From Sphingopyxis macrogoltabida (lineage in GTDB: Bacteria; Pseudomonadota; Alphaproteobacteria; Sphingomonadales; Sphingomonadaceae), in assembly GCF_001314325.1 (NCBI RefSeq), contig NZ_CP009429.1, forward strand, positions 1,922,501 to 1,986,500: 64,000 bases of DNA. Direction: 5' to 3'. Shown piece by piece: positions 29,820-38,754 of this stretch; position 1 is the first letter of the stretch, and every line of letters begins with the position of its first letter. The notes below the pieces were generated by a model, which was given only the letters and a program-made list of their open reading frames with translations, did not search any database and was not told where the DNA came from. The position numbers and the translations under genes were made by a program.

Positions 29820-30848
29820 TCAGTTTTTCTTGTCCTCAGGCATATCGGCAATCCATTGCCGGAGCAGCGCCGCGCCTTCCTTGTGTACGGCGCCGCGGCC
29901 GAGTTCGGGCATCGCGATGCCGGGATCGAGGCTTTCGAGACGATAGATCAGGAAGCTGTGATCGGGATCGCCCGGTTTGATCGCGAATTCCATCCCGCCG
30001 CTGCCGCGTCCCGCCGCGGTCGGGCGTTTGCCGATGCCGTAATTGACGCCCGTCGGATCGTCGGTCCAGCGCAGGAACAGGCCGCTGTTCGACGCGCTGC
30101 CCTTCGGGTTGTGGCAATGTGCGCAATTGACGTCGAGATAGGCGCGCGCGCGCTCCGCGACGCTGCCGCTCTTCGAGTCGTCCCAGCGCGGCAGCGGCGC
30201 GATGCGGTTCGCGGGCCAAGTGAAACGGCCGCTCCGGAACGCTTGCCACTGCGGTGCGAAGACGAGGTTGCGCGCCTTGGGACCGATCGGGACGATCGCT
30301 CCCGCCTCGGCATGGCATTCCTTGCACTGGTTCTTGTTCGGCACGGCATAGCTGATCGACTGCGCCGTTCCGTCGGGCTCGGTAAAGCTTACCGGCACGC
30401 GCCGCCCGCCGATTGCCAGCGTCGCATCGCGCCCGTCGGCGTCCCACACGTAAGGAAGCGCGGTCCAGCCGTCCTTGCGGTGGATCAGCAGCCTTGTCTC
30501 GACCGGCTTGCCGCCGCCCTGCCCGCTCCACGAGAAACTCTTGATCAGCACCGTGCCGACCGGAAAGGCGACGGTGCCGTCGCCGCCGACTTCGGCCTTT
30601 GTCCCCGCGGGCAGCCAGATCGCGCGCGCCTTGTCGGCATAGTCGCTGAACAGCGGCGTGTGCAGTTCGTACGGCACGACGCCGGCCTGTAATGCAGCGC
30701 CGCCCGATACGAACAAGCCGAACTCCGACAGCTTGCGCGGCATCGTGTCGCCGTCGATCAGCGCCTGATCGGGACCCGCCACCGGAACCGCGGCGCCGCC
30801 GCTCGCACATAACAGCGCCGCAGCGAAGGCGGCGGCAAGGCGCTTCAC
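29820..30848 (-). CDS. Diheme c-type cytochrome, SO2930/HNE_0200 family
   Basis: 342 residues with a signal peptide (cut near AAVPVA) and two heme c motifs, CKECH and CAHCH, the second in LDVNCAHCHNPKG. Exported to the periplasm. It belongs to a family that family models describe as always paired with a beta-helix protein, of unknown role; that partner is directly upstream with a GTGA overlap (30845-30848), which also fixes the GTG start. Confidence 0.88.
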   Translation of the reverse strand: MKRLAAAFAAALLCASGGAAVPVAGPDQALIDGDTMPRKLSEFGLFVSGGAALQAGVVPYELHTPLFSDYADKARAIWLPAGTKAEVGGDGTVAFPVGTVLIKSFSWSGQGGGKPVETRLLIHRKDGWTALPYVWDADGRDATLAIGGRRVPVSFTEPDGTAQSISYAVPNKNQCKECHAEAGAIVPIGPKARNLVFAPQWQAFRSGRFTWPANRIAPLPRWDDSKSGSVAERARAYLDVNCAHCHNPKGSASNSGLFLRWTDDPTGVNYGIGKRPTAAGRGSGGMEFAIKPGDPDHSFLIYRLESLDPGIAMPELGRGAVHKEGAALLRQWIADMPEDKKN

Positions 30849-32059
30849 TGGACCTTCGCCTCCATGCTCGCGGGCAGCTTGATGCCGGGCAGCGCGGCGG
30901 GCGCGCTGTCCTTGAGGTCGACGGGCGACGGCTTCGCCTCGCTCTGCGGCGTCTGGACATCGGGCAGGTTCAGCGACAGCACGCCGACGTCGTCGTTGAC
31001 GATGGCATTGCCCGAGCCGTCCCACAGGATCGGCGGGATCGATCCGCCCATCGCCGCCGCCATCTCGGCACCGCCGGGAAAGCCGGGCGCGAAGCCGGCC
31101 CGGCCGTGCGCATTGTCGCGCACGAAGATCTGGCGCGGCAGCGGCTGGTATTTGTCGTCCTTGTACGGATAGCGATAGCCGACGATCATGATGTTGGCGG
31201 TGCCGTTATCCTCGAAAGCATTGTCGAAAATCTCGACATTATTGTTCGCCATCACCAGCACCCCGGTGCCGGTCGGGACGCTCGCGACGATATTGCCCTT
31301 CGGCGCGAAATTGGGCGTGCTGTTGTCCTTCACGATATTATCGAAGACGCGGACATTGTGCCCGCCCTGCATCGGCAGGCTCGGCAGGTCGAACACCAAT
31401 ATGCCGCCGGTGTTGCGCATCGCGATATTGTCGTGGACGTCGGCGTCGTAGCTGTTCTCGATCTCGATTCCCGCGACATTTTCGATCGCGAAGCTGTCGC
31501 GGACCACGATATTCTTCGACTGGCCGACATAGATGCCGGCGTCGGACGCGCCGCGGACGAAGACGCTGTCGATCAGCACGTCGGTGCTTTCGACCGGGTA
31601 GATGCCGTAGGCGCCGTTGGTTTCCTTCGGCCCGGCGGTCCATTCGACGCGGAGTTCGTGATAGACGATGCGGTCGGCGCCTTTCGACTTGATCCCGTCG
31701 CCCTTGGTGTTCAGCACCGCGAAGTTGGTGAGCAGCACGTCGTCCGAGGTGACGAGCAGCCCTTCGCCCGCGCCCTGCTGGTCCGAAAAGTCGAGGATCG
31801 ATCCATTGGCGTCGGTCCCGGCGCCGCGGATGGTGACATTGGCGACGTCGAGCGACAGCCCGTCGGTGAGCTTCCACGTTCCCGCGCCCAGTTCGACGAC
31901 GTCGCCCGATACCGCCATGATCAGCGCCTCTTGCAGCTTTTCATTGGCGTCGGGCGTATCTGCACTGACGCTGATCGTTTTGGCCGACGCCGGCGCCGCA
32001 ACAAGCGCGGCGGCGGCGAAGGTCAGACAAGCCGTTCGCGACAGGCCATGGATTCGCAT
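30845..32059 (-). CDS. Parallel beta-helix repeat protein, cytochrome partner
   Basis: 404 residues: signal peptide (ASA-KT near 26), then a long right-handed beta-helix with repeats rich in N, D, G and V (for example GIEIENSYDADVHDN, GVLVMANNNVEIFDN), about 50-330, then a Pro/Lys-rich tail. These helices usually bind or cleave polysaccharide. First of a two-gene unit with the diheme cytochrome. The ATG at 32059 follows GGGAGAG, a strong ribosome site. Confidence 0.88.
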   Translation of the reverse strand: MRIHGLSRTACLTFAAAALVAAPASAKTISVSADTPDANEKLQEALIMAVSGDVVELGAGTWKLTDGLSLDVANVTIRGAGTDANGSILDFSDQQGAGEGLLVTSDDVLLTNFAVLNTKGDGIKSKGADRIVYHELRVEWTAGPKETNGAYGIYPVESTDVLIDSVFVRGASDAGIYVGQSKNIVVRDSFAIENVAGIEIENSYDADVHDNIAMRNTGGILVFDLPSLPMQGGHNVRVFDNIVKDNSTPNFAPKGNIVASVPTGTGVLVMANNNVEIFDNAFEDNGTANIMIVGYRYPYKDDKYQPLPRQIFVRDNAHGRAGFAPGFPGGAEMAAAMGGSIPPILWDGSGNAIVNDDVGVLSLNLPDVQTPQSEAKPSPVDLKDSAPAALPGIKLPASMEAKVQ

Positions 32060-32151
32060 AAGTCTCTCCCTGTTTCTTTCGAAACATGCGGCAAGACTTG
32101 ACGGAAGCCAAGCCTGTTGCTGACATGCCTGTAACAACAGGAGAGGTCGCA

Positions 32152-32565
32152 ATGTTCCACAGATATGCCTTGGCGCTTGGCGCCTTTATTGCCGTGCCAA
32201 CAATGGCCGCCGCACCCGCCTCGATCAGCGGGCGCTGGAAGACCGACGACGGCAAGGGGATCGTCGCGATGGCGCCATGCGGTGCCAAGATGTGCGGCCG
32301 GATCGAACGATTGCTGATCAAGGAACCCGCGGGCGGCCAGCGCGACGAGCGCAACCCCGACAAGCAGAAGCGCGACCGCAAGGTTGCCGGGCTGCAGATT
32401 TACTGGGATCTCGTCCCGGCCGGCGACGGCTGGAAAGGTGAAGGCTATAGCCCCGAGGACGGCCGCTATTACAAGGCGCACCTGCGCGTGAAGGGCAACA
32501 AGATGACGATGAAGGGCTGTGTTTCGGTGTTCTGCCGCACCGTGACATGGACGCGGCTGGGGTGA
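32152..32565 (+). CDS. DUF2147 periplasmic protein
   Basis: 137 residues with a signal peptide (cut at MAA-AP). The mature domain fits DUF2147: GRWKTDDGKGIVAMAPCG, a conserved Cys pair (APCGAKMCGR), KVAGLQIY and MTMKGCVSVFCRTVTWTR at the C-terminus. Function unknown; likely a beta-barrel-fold lipocalin-like binder. RBS ACAGGAGAGG precedes ATG 32152. Divergent from the beta-helix gene with 92 bases between. Confidence 0.87.
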   Translation: MFHRYALALGAFIAVPTMAAAPASISGRWKTDDGKGIVAMAPCGAKMCGRIERLLIKEPAGGQRDERNPDKQKRDRKVAGLQIYWDLVPAGDGWKGEGYSPEDGRYYKAHLRVKGNKMTMKGCVSVFCRTVTWTRLG

Positions 32566-32576
32566 TTCACCCGATT

Positions 32577-32657
32577 CCGTTCGCATCGAGCGAAGTCGAG
32601 ATGCCCATCGTCGGCGCTTTCCCTTCGAGGTGTCTCGACTTCGCTCGACACGAGCGG
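32577..32657. repeat. Double-hairpin repeat, family A copy 2
   Basis: Same arms as the copy at 13636 (CGAGCGAAGTCGAGATG with TGTCTCGACTTCGCTCG), with a different spacer. It lies between the convergent DUF2147 and racemase-like genes and can act as terminator for both. Confidence 0.9.
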
Positions 32658-32672
32658 GATTTTTAGGCTGGC

Positions 32673-33377
32673 TTAAGAACCCTCGCCCAGAATCCAGTCG
32701 ACGCCCGCCGCGACGTGGATGCGCGTCGTGTCGTAGATCGGCAGGACGTTGGCGTCGGGATCGACGAGCATCACCAGTTCGGTGCTCGCGAGGACCAGCG
32801 CCTGAATGTCCTGCTTGGCGATATCGGTGATGAAGGTCTTCATCGTCCGGCGCGATTCCTCGAGCACCTTGCCCTGCATGAGCTGGTCGTAAATGATATT
32901 GTCGATCGCCTCGGCGCGCGTCGCGTCATAGGGCGCGAGCGTCAGGCCGTGGCGGACGAGCCGCTGGCGGAACCACGCCTCGGTCATCACATTGCGCGTG
33001 CCGATCACCGCCGCGGCCTTGATGCCGTCGGCCTTCATCTTCTCGCCCGTCTCGTCGACGATATGAATGAGCGGGATCGAAATCGCCGCCGCGACGTCCT
33101 CGGCGACCCTGTGCATCGAATTGGCGGCGATCATCAGCGCGGTCGCCCCCGCCGCTTCGAGCCGCTGCGCCGAGGCGATCAGCACATCCTTCGCATGCGC
33201 CCATTGCTCGGGGGTCGTCAGCCGCGACAGCTCGCAATAGTTGAGGCTTTCGAGAATGATCGGCGCCGAACAGGCCGTCCCCAGGCGCTTCTGCACCCCC
33301 TTGTTAAGATGGCGGTAATAAAGCTCGGTCGATGCCCAGCTGATTCCCCCGATCAGGCCGATTTTACGCAAATTCAT
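32673..33377 (-). CDS. Asp/Glu-racemase-fold protein lacking both catalytic cysteines
   Basis: 234 residues with the family opening MNLRKIGLIGGISWASTELYY. In active racemases a Cys sits in the C-x-N-T/S-x-H and G-C-T-E-L motifs. Here the first is AANSMH (Ala84/85, Asn86) and the second LASTEL (Ser198), so both catalytic cysteines are gone. The fold is retained and the gene is intact, so it is probably not a racemase of the usual mechanism. Lies alone next to the transhydrogenase genes. Confidence 0.85.
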   Translation of the reverse strand: MNLRKIGLIGGISWASTELYYRHLNKGVQKRLGTACSAPIILESLNYCELSRLTTPEQWAHAKDVLIASAQRLEAAGATALMIAANSMHRVAEDVAAAISIPLIHIVDETGEKMKADGIKAAAVIGTRNVMTEAWFRQRLVRHGLTLAPYDATRAEAIDNIIYDQLMQGKVLEESRRTMKTFITDIAKQDIQALVLASTELVMLVDPDANVLPIYDTTRIHVAAGVDWILGEGS

Positions 33378-33482
33378 TCTCCGGATAACAACAGGACCGG
33401 GCCCTCGGGGACCCGGTCCATGTCATGGCTAGATAAAGAACCGCCGCCGGGCAAGCCGCAGGCGGTTATTTGAGACGAAGCG

Positions 33483-34988
33483 TCAGTGCCCGCCGCCGTT
33501 CAGCGCCTTGACGATGTCGTCGGTCATCTTCTTGGCGTCGCCGAGCAGCATCATCGTCTGGTCCATATAGAAGACGTCGTTGTCGACGCCGGCATAGCCG
33601 ACCCCGCCCATCGAACGCTTCACGAAGAGCACGGTCTTCGCCTTTTCGACGTCGAGCACGGGCATGCCATAGATCGGCGACGACTTGTCCGTCTTGGCCG
33701 ACGGGTTGGTCACGTCGTTGGCGCCGATGACGAAGGCGACGTCGCATTGCGCAAATTCGCCGTTGATGTCCTCGAGCTCGAACACCTCGTCATAGGGGAC
33801 GTTCGCTTCGGCGAGCAGCACGTTCATATGGCCGGGCATACGTCCCGCGACCGGGTGGATGGCATATTTGACGTTGACGCCTTCCTTCTTGAGCAGGTCG
33901 CCCATTTCGCGCAGCGCGTGCTGCGCCTGCGCGACCGCCATGCCGTAACCGGGGACGATGATGACATTTTCGGCCTGGCTCATCAGGAAGGCGGCGTCGT
34001 CGGCGCTGCCCGGTTTCCACGGGCGCTGTTCCTTCGTACCGCCCGCACCGCCGCCCGAATCGTCGGCGCCGAAGCCGCCGGCGATGACGCTGATGAAGCT
34101 GCGGTTCATCGCGCGGCACATGATGTACGACAGGATCGCACCCGACGAGCCGACGAGCGCGCCGGTGATGATCATCGCGGTGTTGCCGAGCGTGAAGCCC
34201 ATCGCCGCCGCGGCCCAGCCCGAATAGCTGTTCAGCATCGACACGACGACCGGCATGTCGGCGCCGCCGATCGGGATGATCAGCAGGAAACCGATGACGA
34301 AGCTGAGCCCGGTCACGGTCCAGAACACCCACGGGCTTTGGTCAACGGTGAAATAGGCGACCAGCCCGATGATCGCGGCAAGCGTGCCGAGATTGATGAT
34401 GTGCCGGCCCGGCAGCATGATCGGCGAACCCGACATATTGCCGTTGAGCTTGAGGAAAGCGATGACCGATCCCGAGAAGGTGATCGCGCCGATCGCGATG
34501 CCGAGGCCCATCTCGATGCGGCTGACGGTGTGGATCTGTCCCGCCGCATCGGCGATGCCGAAGGCGAGCGGATTGAGATAGGCGGCGGCGGCAACCGCCA
34601 CCGCAGCAAGGCCGACAAGGCTGTGGAACGCCGCGACGAGCTGCGGCATCGCGGTCATCGCGATCTTGCGCGCCATGACGATACCGATCACCGCCCCGAT
34701 ACCGATCGCGGCGAGGATTTCGGCCAAGGCGACGGGATCGATGCCGACATAGCTGTTCATGGCATCGCCGACCTTCATCGGCATATGCGTCAGCAAGGTG
34801 GTGACGACCGCGATCGTCATTCCGATCATGCCGAAACGGTTGCCACTCTGCGCCGTCGCCGGCGACGAAAGCCCGCGCAGCGAGAGGATGAAGAGGACGC
34901 CGGCGACCAGATAGGCGACGGCCGCCCACGGGTTGACGGCAAGGCCATGGCCGCCGGTCGCGGCGGAAAGGATCGACTGGATGTCCAT
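33483..34988 (-). CDS. pntB: NAD(P) transhydrogenase subunit beta PntB
   Basis: 501 residues: about nine membrane helices (residues 20-290), then the NADP(H)-binding domain III beginning VIIVPGYGMAVAQAQH, with the GANDVTNP and VKRSMGGVGYAGV motifs. Couples proton translocation to hydride transfer from NADH to NADP. Two nucleotides after pntA2; the N-terminal subunit pntA1 lies 2 kb upstream. Confidence 0.96.
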   Translation of the reverse strand: MDIQSILSAATGGHGLAVNPWAAVAYLVAGVLFILSLRGLSSPATAQSGNRFGMIGMTIAVVTTLLTHMPMKVGDAMNSYVGIDPVALAEILAAIGIGAVIGIVMARKIAMTAMPQLVAAFHSLVGLAAVAVAAAAYLNPLAFGIADAAGQIHTVSRIEMGLGIAIGAITFSGSVIAFLKLNGNMSGSPIMLPGRHIINLGTLAAIIGLVAYFTVDQSPWVFWTVTGLSFVIGFLLIIPIGGADMPVVVSMLNSYSGWAAAAMGFTLGNTAMIITGALVGSSGAILSYIMCRAMNRSFISVIAGGFGADDSGGGAGGTKEQRPWKPGSADDAAFLMSQAENVIIVPGYGMAVAQAQHALREMGDLLKKEGVNVKYAIHPVAGRMPGHMNVLLAEANVPYDEVFELEDINGEFAQCDVAFVIGANDVTNPSAKTDKSSPIYGMPVLDVEKAKTVLFVKRSMGGVGYAGVDNDVFYMDQTMMLLGDAKKMTDDIVKALNGGGH

Positions 34989-34989
34989 C

Positions 34990-35271
34990 TCAGCGCTCCT
35001 TCTTCTTGTACATCGCGAGCATGCGCGCGGTGACCGCGAAACCGCCGAAGATGTTGATGCTCGCCATCACCACCGCGGCCAGCCCCAGCCACTTCGACGA
35101 GGCCGAACCCGCCGCGGCGCTGGCGATCAGCGCGCCGACGATGATCACCGACGAAATGGCATTGGTGACGCTCATCAGCGGCGTGTGCAGCGCCGGGGTC
35201 ACCGACCAGACAACGAAATAGCCGACGAAACACGCCAGCACGAAAATCGAAAAAATCGCAATGAAATCCAC
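34990..35271 (-). CDS. NAD(P) transhydrogenase subunit alpha, part 2 (PntA2)
   Basis: 93 residues, three or four membrane helices ending in a basic tail YKKKER. This is the membrane segment of the alpha subunit that many alphaproteobacteria encode separately. GTG at 35271 has a GGGGAG ribosome site; an ATG further upstream has none. Directly upstream of pntB with one base between stop and start. Confidence 0.9.
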   Translation of the reverse strand: MDFIAIFSIFVLACFVGYFVVWSVTPALHTPLMSVTNAISSVIIVGALIASAAAGSASSKWLGLAAVVMASINIFGGFAVTARMLAMYKKKER

Positions 35272-35395
35272 GGCGCGCTCCCCTGCTGATTCCGCGTGGC
35301 GCACCTCTTGCCGTGGCGATGCAGGCGTGTCGACTCCTAAGCGGTCTAAAAAACGCGCTTCAGCTCCCAAAAAAGCAGGAAATGTCTGGAATTCA

Positions 35396-35427
35396 CGACA
35401 TAAAATGTCGCAGTGCAACAAAGTTGC
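35396..35427. terminator. Two small hairpins after the fasciclin gene
   Basis: CGACAT-AAA-ATGTCG (35396-35410) and GCAAC-AAA-GTTGC (35415-35427) lie 3 bases past the stop of the fasciclin gene at 35431. Together they could terminate or slow transcription before pntA2; no long T-run follows, so this is weak. Confidence 0.35.
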
Positions 35428-35430
35428 GCG

Positions 35431-36015
35431 TCACATCGCCGGAAGCAGCACCGCATCGATGACATGGACCACGCCGTTGGCCTGCTGAATGTCGGGTGCC
35501 GTCACCGTCGCCCGGTTGCCGCTGGCGCTGGTAAGCAGGATCGCCTTGCCGCTGAGGCTGGCGGTCAGTTCCTCGCCGCTGGCCGTCTTGAGCAAGGTCT
35601 TGCCGCCATCCGCCGCAATCTTCGCCGACAGGTCGGCGACGGTCAGCTTGCCCGGCACGATATGATATTGAAGGATGCCGGTAAGCACTTGTTTCTGCGC
35701 CGGCAGCATCCAGCCGTCGCGCGTCGTTGGCGGCACCTGGATGAAAGCGTCGTCGGTCGGCGCGAAGAGCGTGAAGGGGCCGGTGCCCGACAAGGTTGCC
35801 GCAAGCCCGGCCTGTTGCAACACGGTGGCGAGCATCCTGTGCGTCGGCGATGCCGCGACCGCGTCGGCGATGGTGCCGTTCGGGTCGGCCGCAACGGTCG
35901 CGGCGATCTGGCTCGCGACGCTCTGCTTTTCGGTGGGTGCGGGGTCGGATTTGCTGCTGCAACCCGCCAGGCCGAGGCCTGCGGCGATCAGCGCCGTTGC
36001 AAAATGGCTCTTCAT
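35431..36015 (-). CDS. Fasciclin-domain lipoprotein
   Basis: 194 residues: lipobox LAGC (Cys19) and one FAS1 domain (about 45-192) with the H1 motif FTLFAPTDDAF and H2 motif NGVVHVIDAVLLP. FAS1 domains mediate adhesion to cell surfaces or polymers. Second of two tandem fasciclin genes placed between the transhydrogenase subunit genes. Confidence 0.9.
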   Translation of the reverse strand: MKSHFATALIAAGLGLAGCSSKSDPAPTEKQSVASQIAATVAADPNGTIADAVAASPTHRMLATVLQQAGLAATLSGTGPFTLFAPTDDAFIQVPPTTRDGWMLPAQKQVLTGILQYHIVPGKLTVADLSAKIAADGGKTLLKTASGEELTASLSGKAILLTSASGNRATVTAPDIQQANGVVHVIDAVLLPAM

Positions 36016-36056
36016 GCGAAGCGCCCCTAAGCCCGGCGGGTTACAGTTTTGTTGCG

Positions 36057-36785
36057 TCAGTTCGCAGGGTCGGTTGCCGGAGCAGCTTCGTCCGCCGGAG
36101 CAGGCTCGGCCGTCGCCGGTGCAGCGTCAGTTGCCGGTGCGGCCGGAGCCGCGCCGGTCGCGGGCGCGGCCGGTGCCGCGGCGGGCTCTGCTGCCTTCAG
36201 CGTCGGCATCAGCACGCCGTTGAGGACGTGGATGACGCCGTTCGACTGGGTGACGTCGGCCTGGGTGACATAGCCCGAGCTGCCCTGCGTGCCGTCGACC
36301 TTGATGTTGCCCTGCACCTCGGTGAAGGTCAGCGGCTCGCCTTCGACCGTGGTCAGCGTGGTCTTACCACCGCCGGCCTTGATCTTCGCATAAAGGTCGG
36401 TCGAGGTGATCGTCCCGGGGACGACGTGATATTTGAGCACCTGCGCCAGATGATCCTTGTTGACCGGATCCATCAGATAGGCGGTCATCGGCTGCGGCAC
36501 CGCGGCAAAGGCCTGATCGGTCGGCGCGAAAACGGTGAAGGGGCCGGCGGCGCTCAGCGTGTCGGCGAGGCCGGCGGCGGTGATCGCCTGCACCAGCGTC
36601 TTGTGTTCGGGCGAACTCGTCGCATTCTGGACGATGTTCCAGCCGTCCTGCATGGCGCCGGCAGCGGCATCGGCTTCGGCAGCGGTCTCTTCGCCTTCAT
36701 CGGCCCGCGCATAAGAAGCGGGCACGGTCATCGCGGCGGCAGTCAGGGCAAAAAGCGGAAAAGCGAAAAACTTCGCACGCAGCAT
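36057..36785 (-). CDS. Fasciclin-domain exported protein with Ala/Pro-rich tail
   Basis: 242 residues: cleavable signal peptide (YARA near 29), a FAS1 domain (about 47-200; FTVFAPTDQAF and NGVIHVLNGVLMP), then about 45 residues of Ala/Pro/Thr/Glu repeats (AAPATxAAP), a possible spacer or wall-facing stalk. ATG at 36785 follows CGGAGAA; a TTG one codon upstream was rejected. Confidence 0.9.
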   Translation of the reverse strand: MLRAKFFAFPLFALTAAAMTVPASYARADEGEETAAEADAAAGAMQDGWNIVQNATSSPEHKTLVQAITAAGLADTLSAAGPFTVFAPTDQAFAAVPQPMTAYLMDPVNKDHLAQVLKYHVVPGTITSTDLYAKIKAGGGKTTLTTVEGEPLTFTEVQGNIKVDGTQGSSGYVTQADVTQSNGVIHVLNGVLMPTLKAAEPAAAPAAPATGAAPAAPATDAAPATAEPAPADEAAPATDPAN

Positions 36786-36888
36786 CAATCATTCTCCGGT
36801 TGTTGAAACGTCAGGGTGTTCAAACCCTGAACGCACTTTACCCCCGGAAAGTTTCATGAAAAGGCCAAAAACGTGCGAAATCCGCGCC

Positions 36889-37266
36889 TCAATCGGCACG
36901 CCGAGCGATTCGGTCCGCCACGCGCGCGACTAGATCTGCGGCGCATTCCGGGATGTCATCGACGCATCTGCTGTCCAAACGCGCGATCAGCGGAGCATCG
37001 AACGAAGGCCCGGCACGAAGGCTGATACGGTAAGAAAAATGGTCGCTATCGGATGTGAGCGGGTGAACATTGGTCTCGGCGTAAAGCGTGAAGGAGACGC
37101 CGACGTCACCGGCCACCGCTTCCCGAATGCGTCCGTCACGCGCAATCGCCCGTTCAATTTCTCCATAGAAACGCAGGCTCAGTCCGTCGTCTCCTGTCCG
37201 CCAAAATGCGACCGGAACGGGAGCAACCGCGCTGGCCACCATCAGCGAAAGCGAAAGCAGGATCAC
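36889..37266 (-). CDS. Hypothetical exported protein
   Basis: 125 residues beginning with a hydrophobic signal-like stretch (ILLSLSLMVASAVA). Contains a Cys pair in RCVDDIPEC and no recognised domain. Start is GTG overlapping the pntA1 stop as GTGA (37263-37266), so it is coupled to pntA1. Function unknown. Confidence 0.65.
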   Translation of the reverse strand: MILLSLSLMVASAVAPVPVAFWRTGDDGLSLRFYGEIERAIARDGRIREAVAGDVGVSFTLYAETNVHPLTSDSDHFSYRISLRAGPSFDAPLIARLDSRCVDDIPECAADLVARVADRIARRAD

Positions 37267-38384
37267 CCCAGCAGTCGCTCGTTCACGACCTTGCCGCCCT
37301 GCGTCAGCCGCACGGCGTTGCCGATTTCCTCGTCGAGCACGGGCTTGCCGGCTTCCTTGTCCCAGAAGGCGGAGAGGAAGTTGAACAGGTTGCGGCTGAA
37401 CAGCGCGCTGGTGTCGGCGGGCATTAATGCGGCGATATTCTGCGCGCCGATCACGGTCACGCCGTGGATGCGCTTCGCCTCGCCGGCGACCGCGCCCTCG
37501 ACATTGCCGCCGCTTTCGGCCGCCATGTCGACGATGACGCTGCCCGCGCGCATCGTCGCGAGCTGCGCGTCGCTGATCAGCCGCGGTGCGGGGCGCCCCG
37601 GGATCAGCGCGGTGGTGATCACGATATCCTGCTTGGCGATGTGCGACGACACGAGCTCGGCCTGTGCCGCCTTATATTCGTCGGACATTTCGGTGGCATA
37701 GCCGCCCGCGCCCTCGCCCTCGATCCCCGCGACCGTCTCGACGAAGATCGGCTTGGCGCCGAGGCTGAGAATCTGTTCCTTGGTCGCGGCGCGCACGTCG
37801 GTCGCGCTGACCTGGGCGCCGAGGCGGCGTGCGGTCGCGATCGCCTGAAGGCCCGCGACGCCGACGCCCATCACGAACGCCTTGGCGGCGCTGACGGTCC
37901 CGGCAGCGGTCATCATCATCGGAAAGGCGCGGCCATAGGCGTTCGCCGCCATCAGCACCGCCTTGTAACCCGCGAGGTTCGCCTGGCTGGACAGGATGTC
38001 CATCGACTGCGCGCGCGTGATGCGCGGCATGAATTCCATCGCCAGCGCTTCGAGACCGAGCTTGGCATAGTCGTCGACGCGCGCACGCTCGCCGAACGGG
38101 TTGAGGCCGGCAGCGAGCCAGGCACCGTCGGCGAAGCCCTTGAGCCCCTTCGGGTCGGGGCCCTGGATGGCGAGGATGATGTTCGCGCCCTTCAGCGCAT
38201 CGGCGCGGCTGCCGACGCTCGCGCCCGCGGCGCCATAGTCGGCGTCGGCGATCGAAGCGGCTTCGCCCGCCCCGGACTCGACCGCAACTTCAGCGCCCAA
38301 TCCGATGAATTTCTTCACGGTTTCGGGTGTTGCAGCGACGCGGGTCTCGCCAGCGGCGAGTTCCTTCAGCACAGCGATGCGCAT
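37263..38384 (-). CDS. NAD(P) transhydrogenase subunit alpha, part 1 (PntA1)
   Basis: 373 residues, soluble NAD(H)-binding domain I: opening MRIAVLKELAAGETRVAATP, a Rossmann region with VMGVGVAGLQAIATARRLGA and the RDQVR-equivalent loop. Preceded after 12 bases by the tiny aa3-oxidase subunit gene. Its partners pntA2 and pntB are separated from it by three other genes. Confidence 0.95.
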   Translation of the reverse strand: MRIAVLKELAAGETRVAATPETVKKFIGLGAEVAVESGAGEAASIADADYGAAGASVGSRADALKGANIILAIQGPDPKGLKGFADGAWLAAGLNPFGERARVDDYAKLGLEALAMEFMPRITRAQSMDILSSQANLAGYKAVLMAANAYGRAFPMMMTAAGTVSAAKAFVMGVGVAGLQAIATARRLGAQVSATDVRAATKEQILSLGAKPIFVETVAGIEGEGAGGYATEMSDEYKAAQAELVSSHIAKQDIVITTALIPGRPAPRLISDAQLATMRAGSVIVDMAAESGGNVEGAVAGEAKRIHGVTVIGAQNIAALMPADTSALFSRNLFNFLSAFWDKEAGKPVLDEEIGNAVRLTQGGKVVNERLLG

Positions 38385-38396
38385 GGCGGACGCCGA

Positions 38397-38519
38397 TCAG
38401 GAAGCGATGAGAAGGACGACGAAAACGGTGACGATCGCAGTGATGATCGATCCGATTTTCAGCAGGCTGAGGAACCCCGTGTAGGTTTCTTCCGCTGCCT
38501 TCATTTCCTGCTGTGCCAT
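38397..38519 (-). CDS. aa3-type cytochrome c oxidase subunit IV
   Basis: 40 residues, easily missed by length cut-offs: begins MAQQEMKAAEETYTGFLSLL and ends in one membrane helix (IGSIITAIVTVFVVLLIAS). This matches the short bacterial COX4_pro_2 subunit that packs against the oxidase core. It is first in the pntA1 operon; the other oxidase subunits are not in the window. Confidence 0.8.
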   Translation of the reverse strand: MAQQEMKAAEETYTGFLSLLKIGSIITAIVTVFVVLLIAS

Positions 38520-38680
38520 CGCTGTTCCCCTTAGCCAGTTTCCGCTTCGACGCGCGCACGTACGCCGCAGAATCGGATTTCGCGCCGGTCTTAGCCACGC
38601 TGTCCGATATGCTCAAGTAGGGGTTTGGCGGAAAATCGCGCCGCAAGCCAAAAGCAAAGTGGCCTTAATCGCCCTTTTAC

Positions 38681-38706
38681 CCCTATCGGTTAAAGGGGTT
38701 CGCTAC
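38681..38706. other. Weak hairpin in the 235-base gap before the regulator gene
   Basis: ACCCCT and AGGGGT arms flank a 9-base loop in a gap otherwise free of genes (38520-38754). One GANTC site (GATTC near 38743) lies just before the start of the regulator gene. Nothing else is recognised here. Confidence 0.3.
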
Positions 38707-38754
38707 GGCGGAACAATGGCATAACGTGCCGATAAAGGGGCAGATTCGAAGGCG

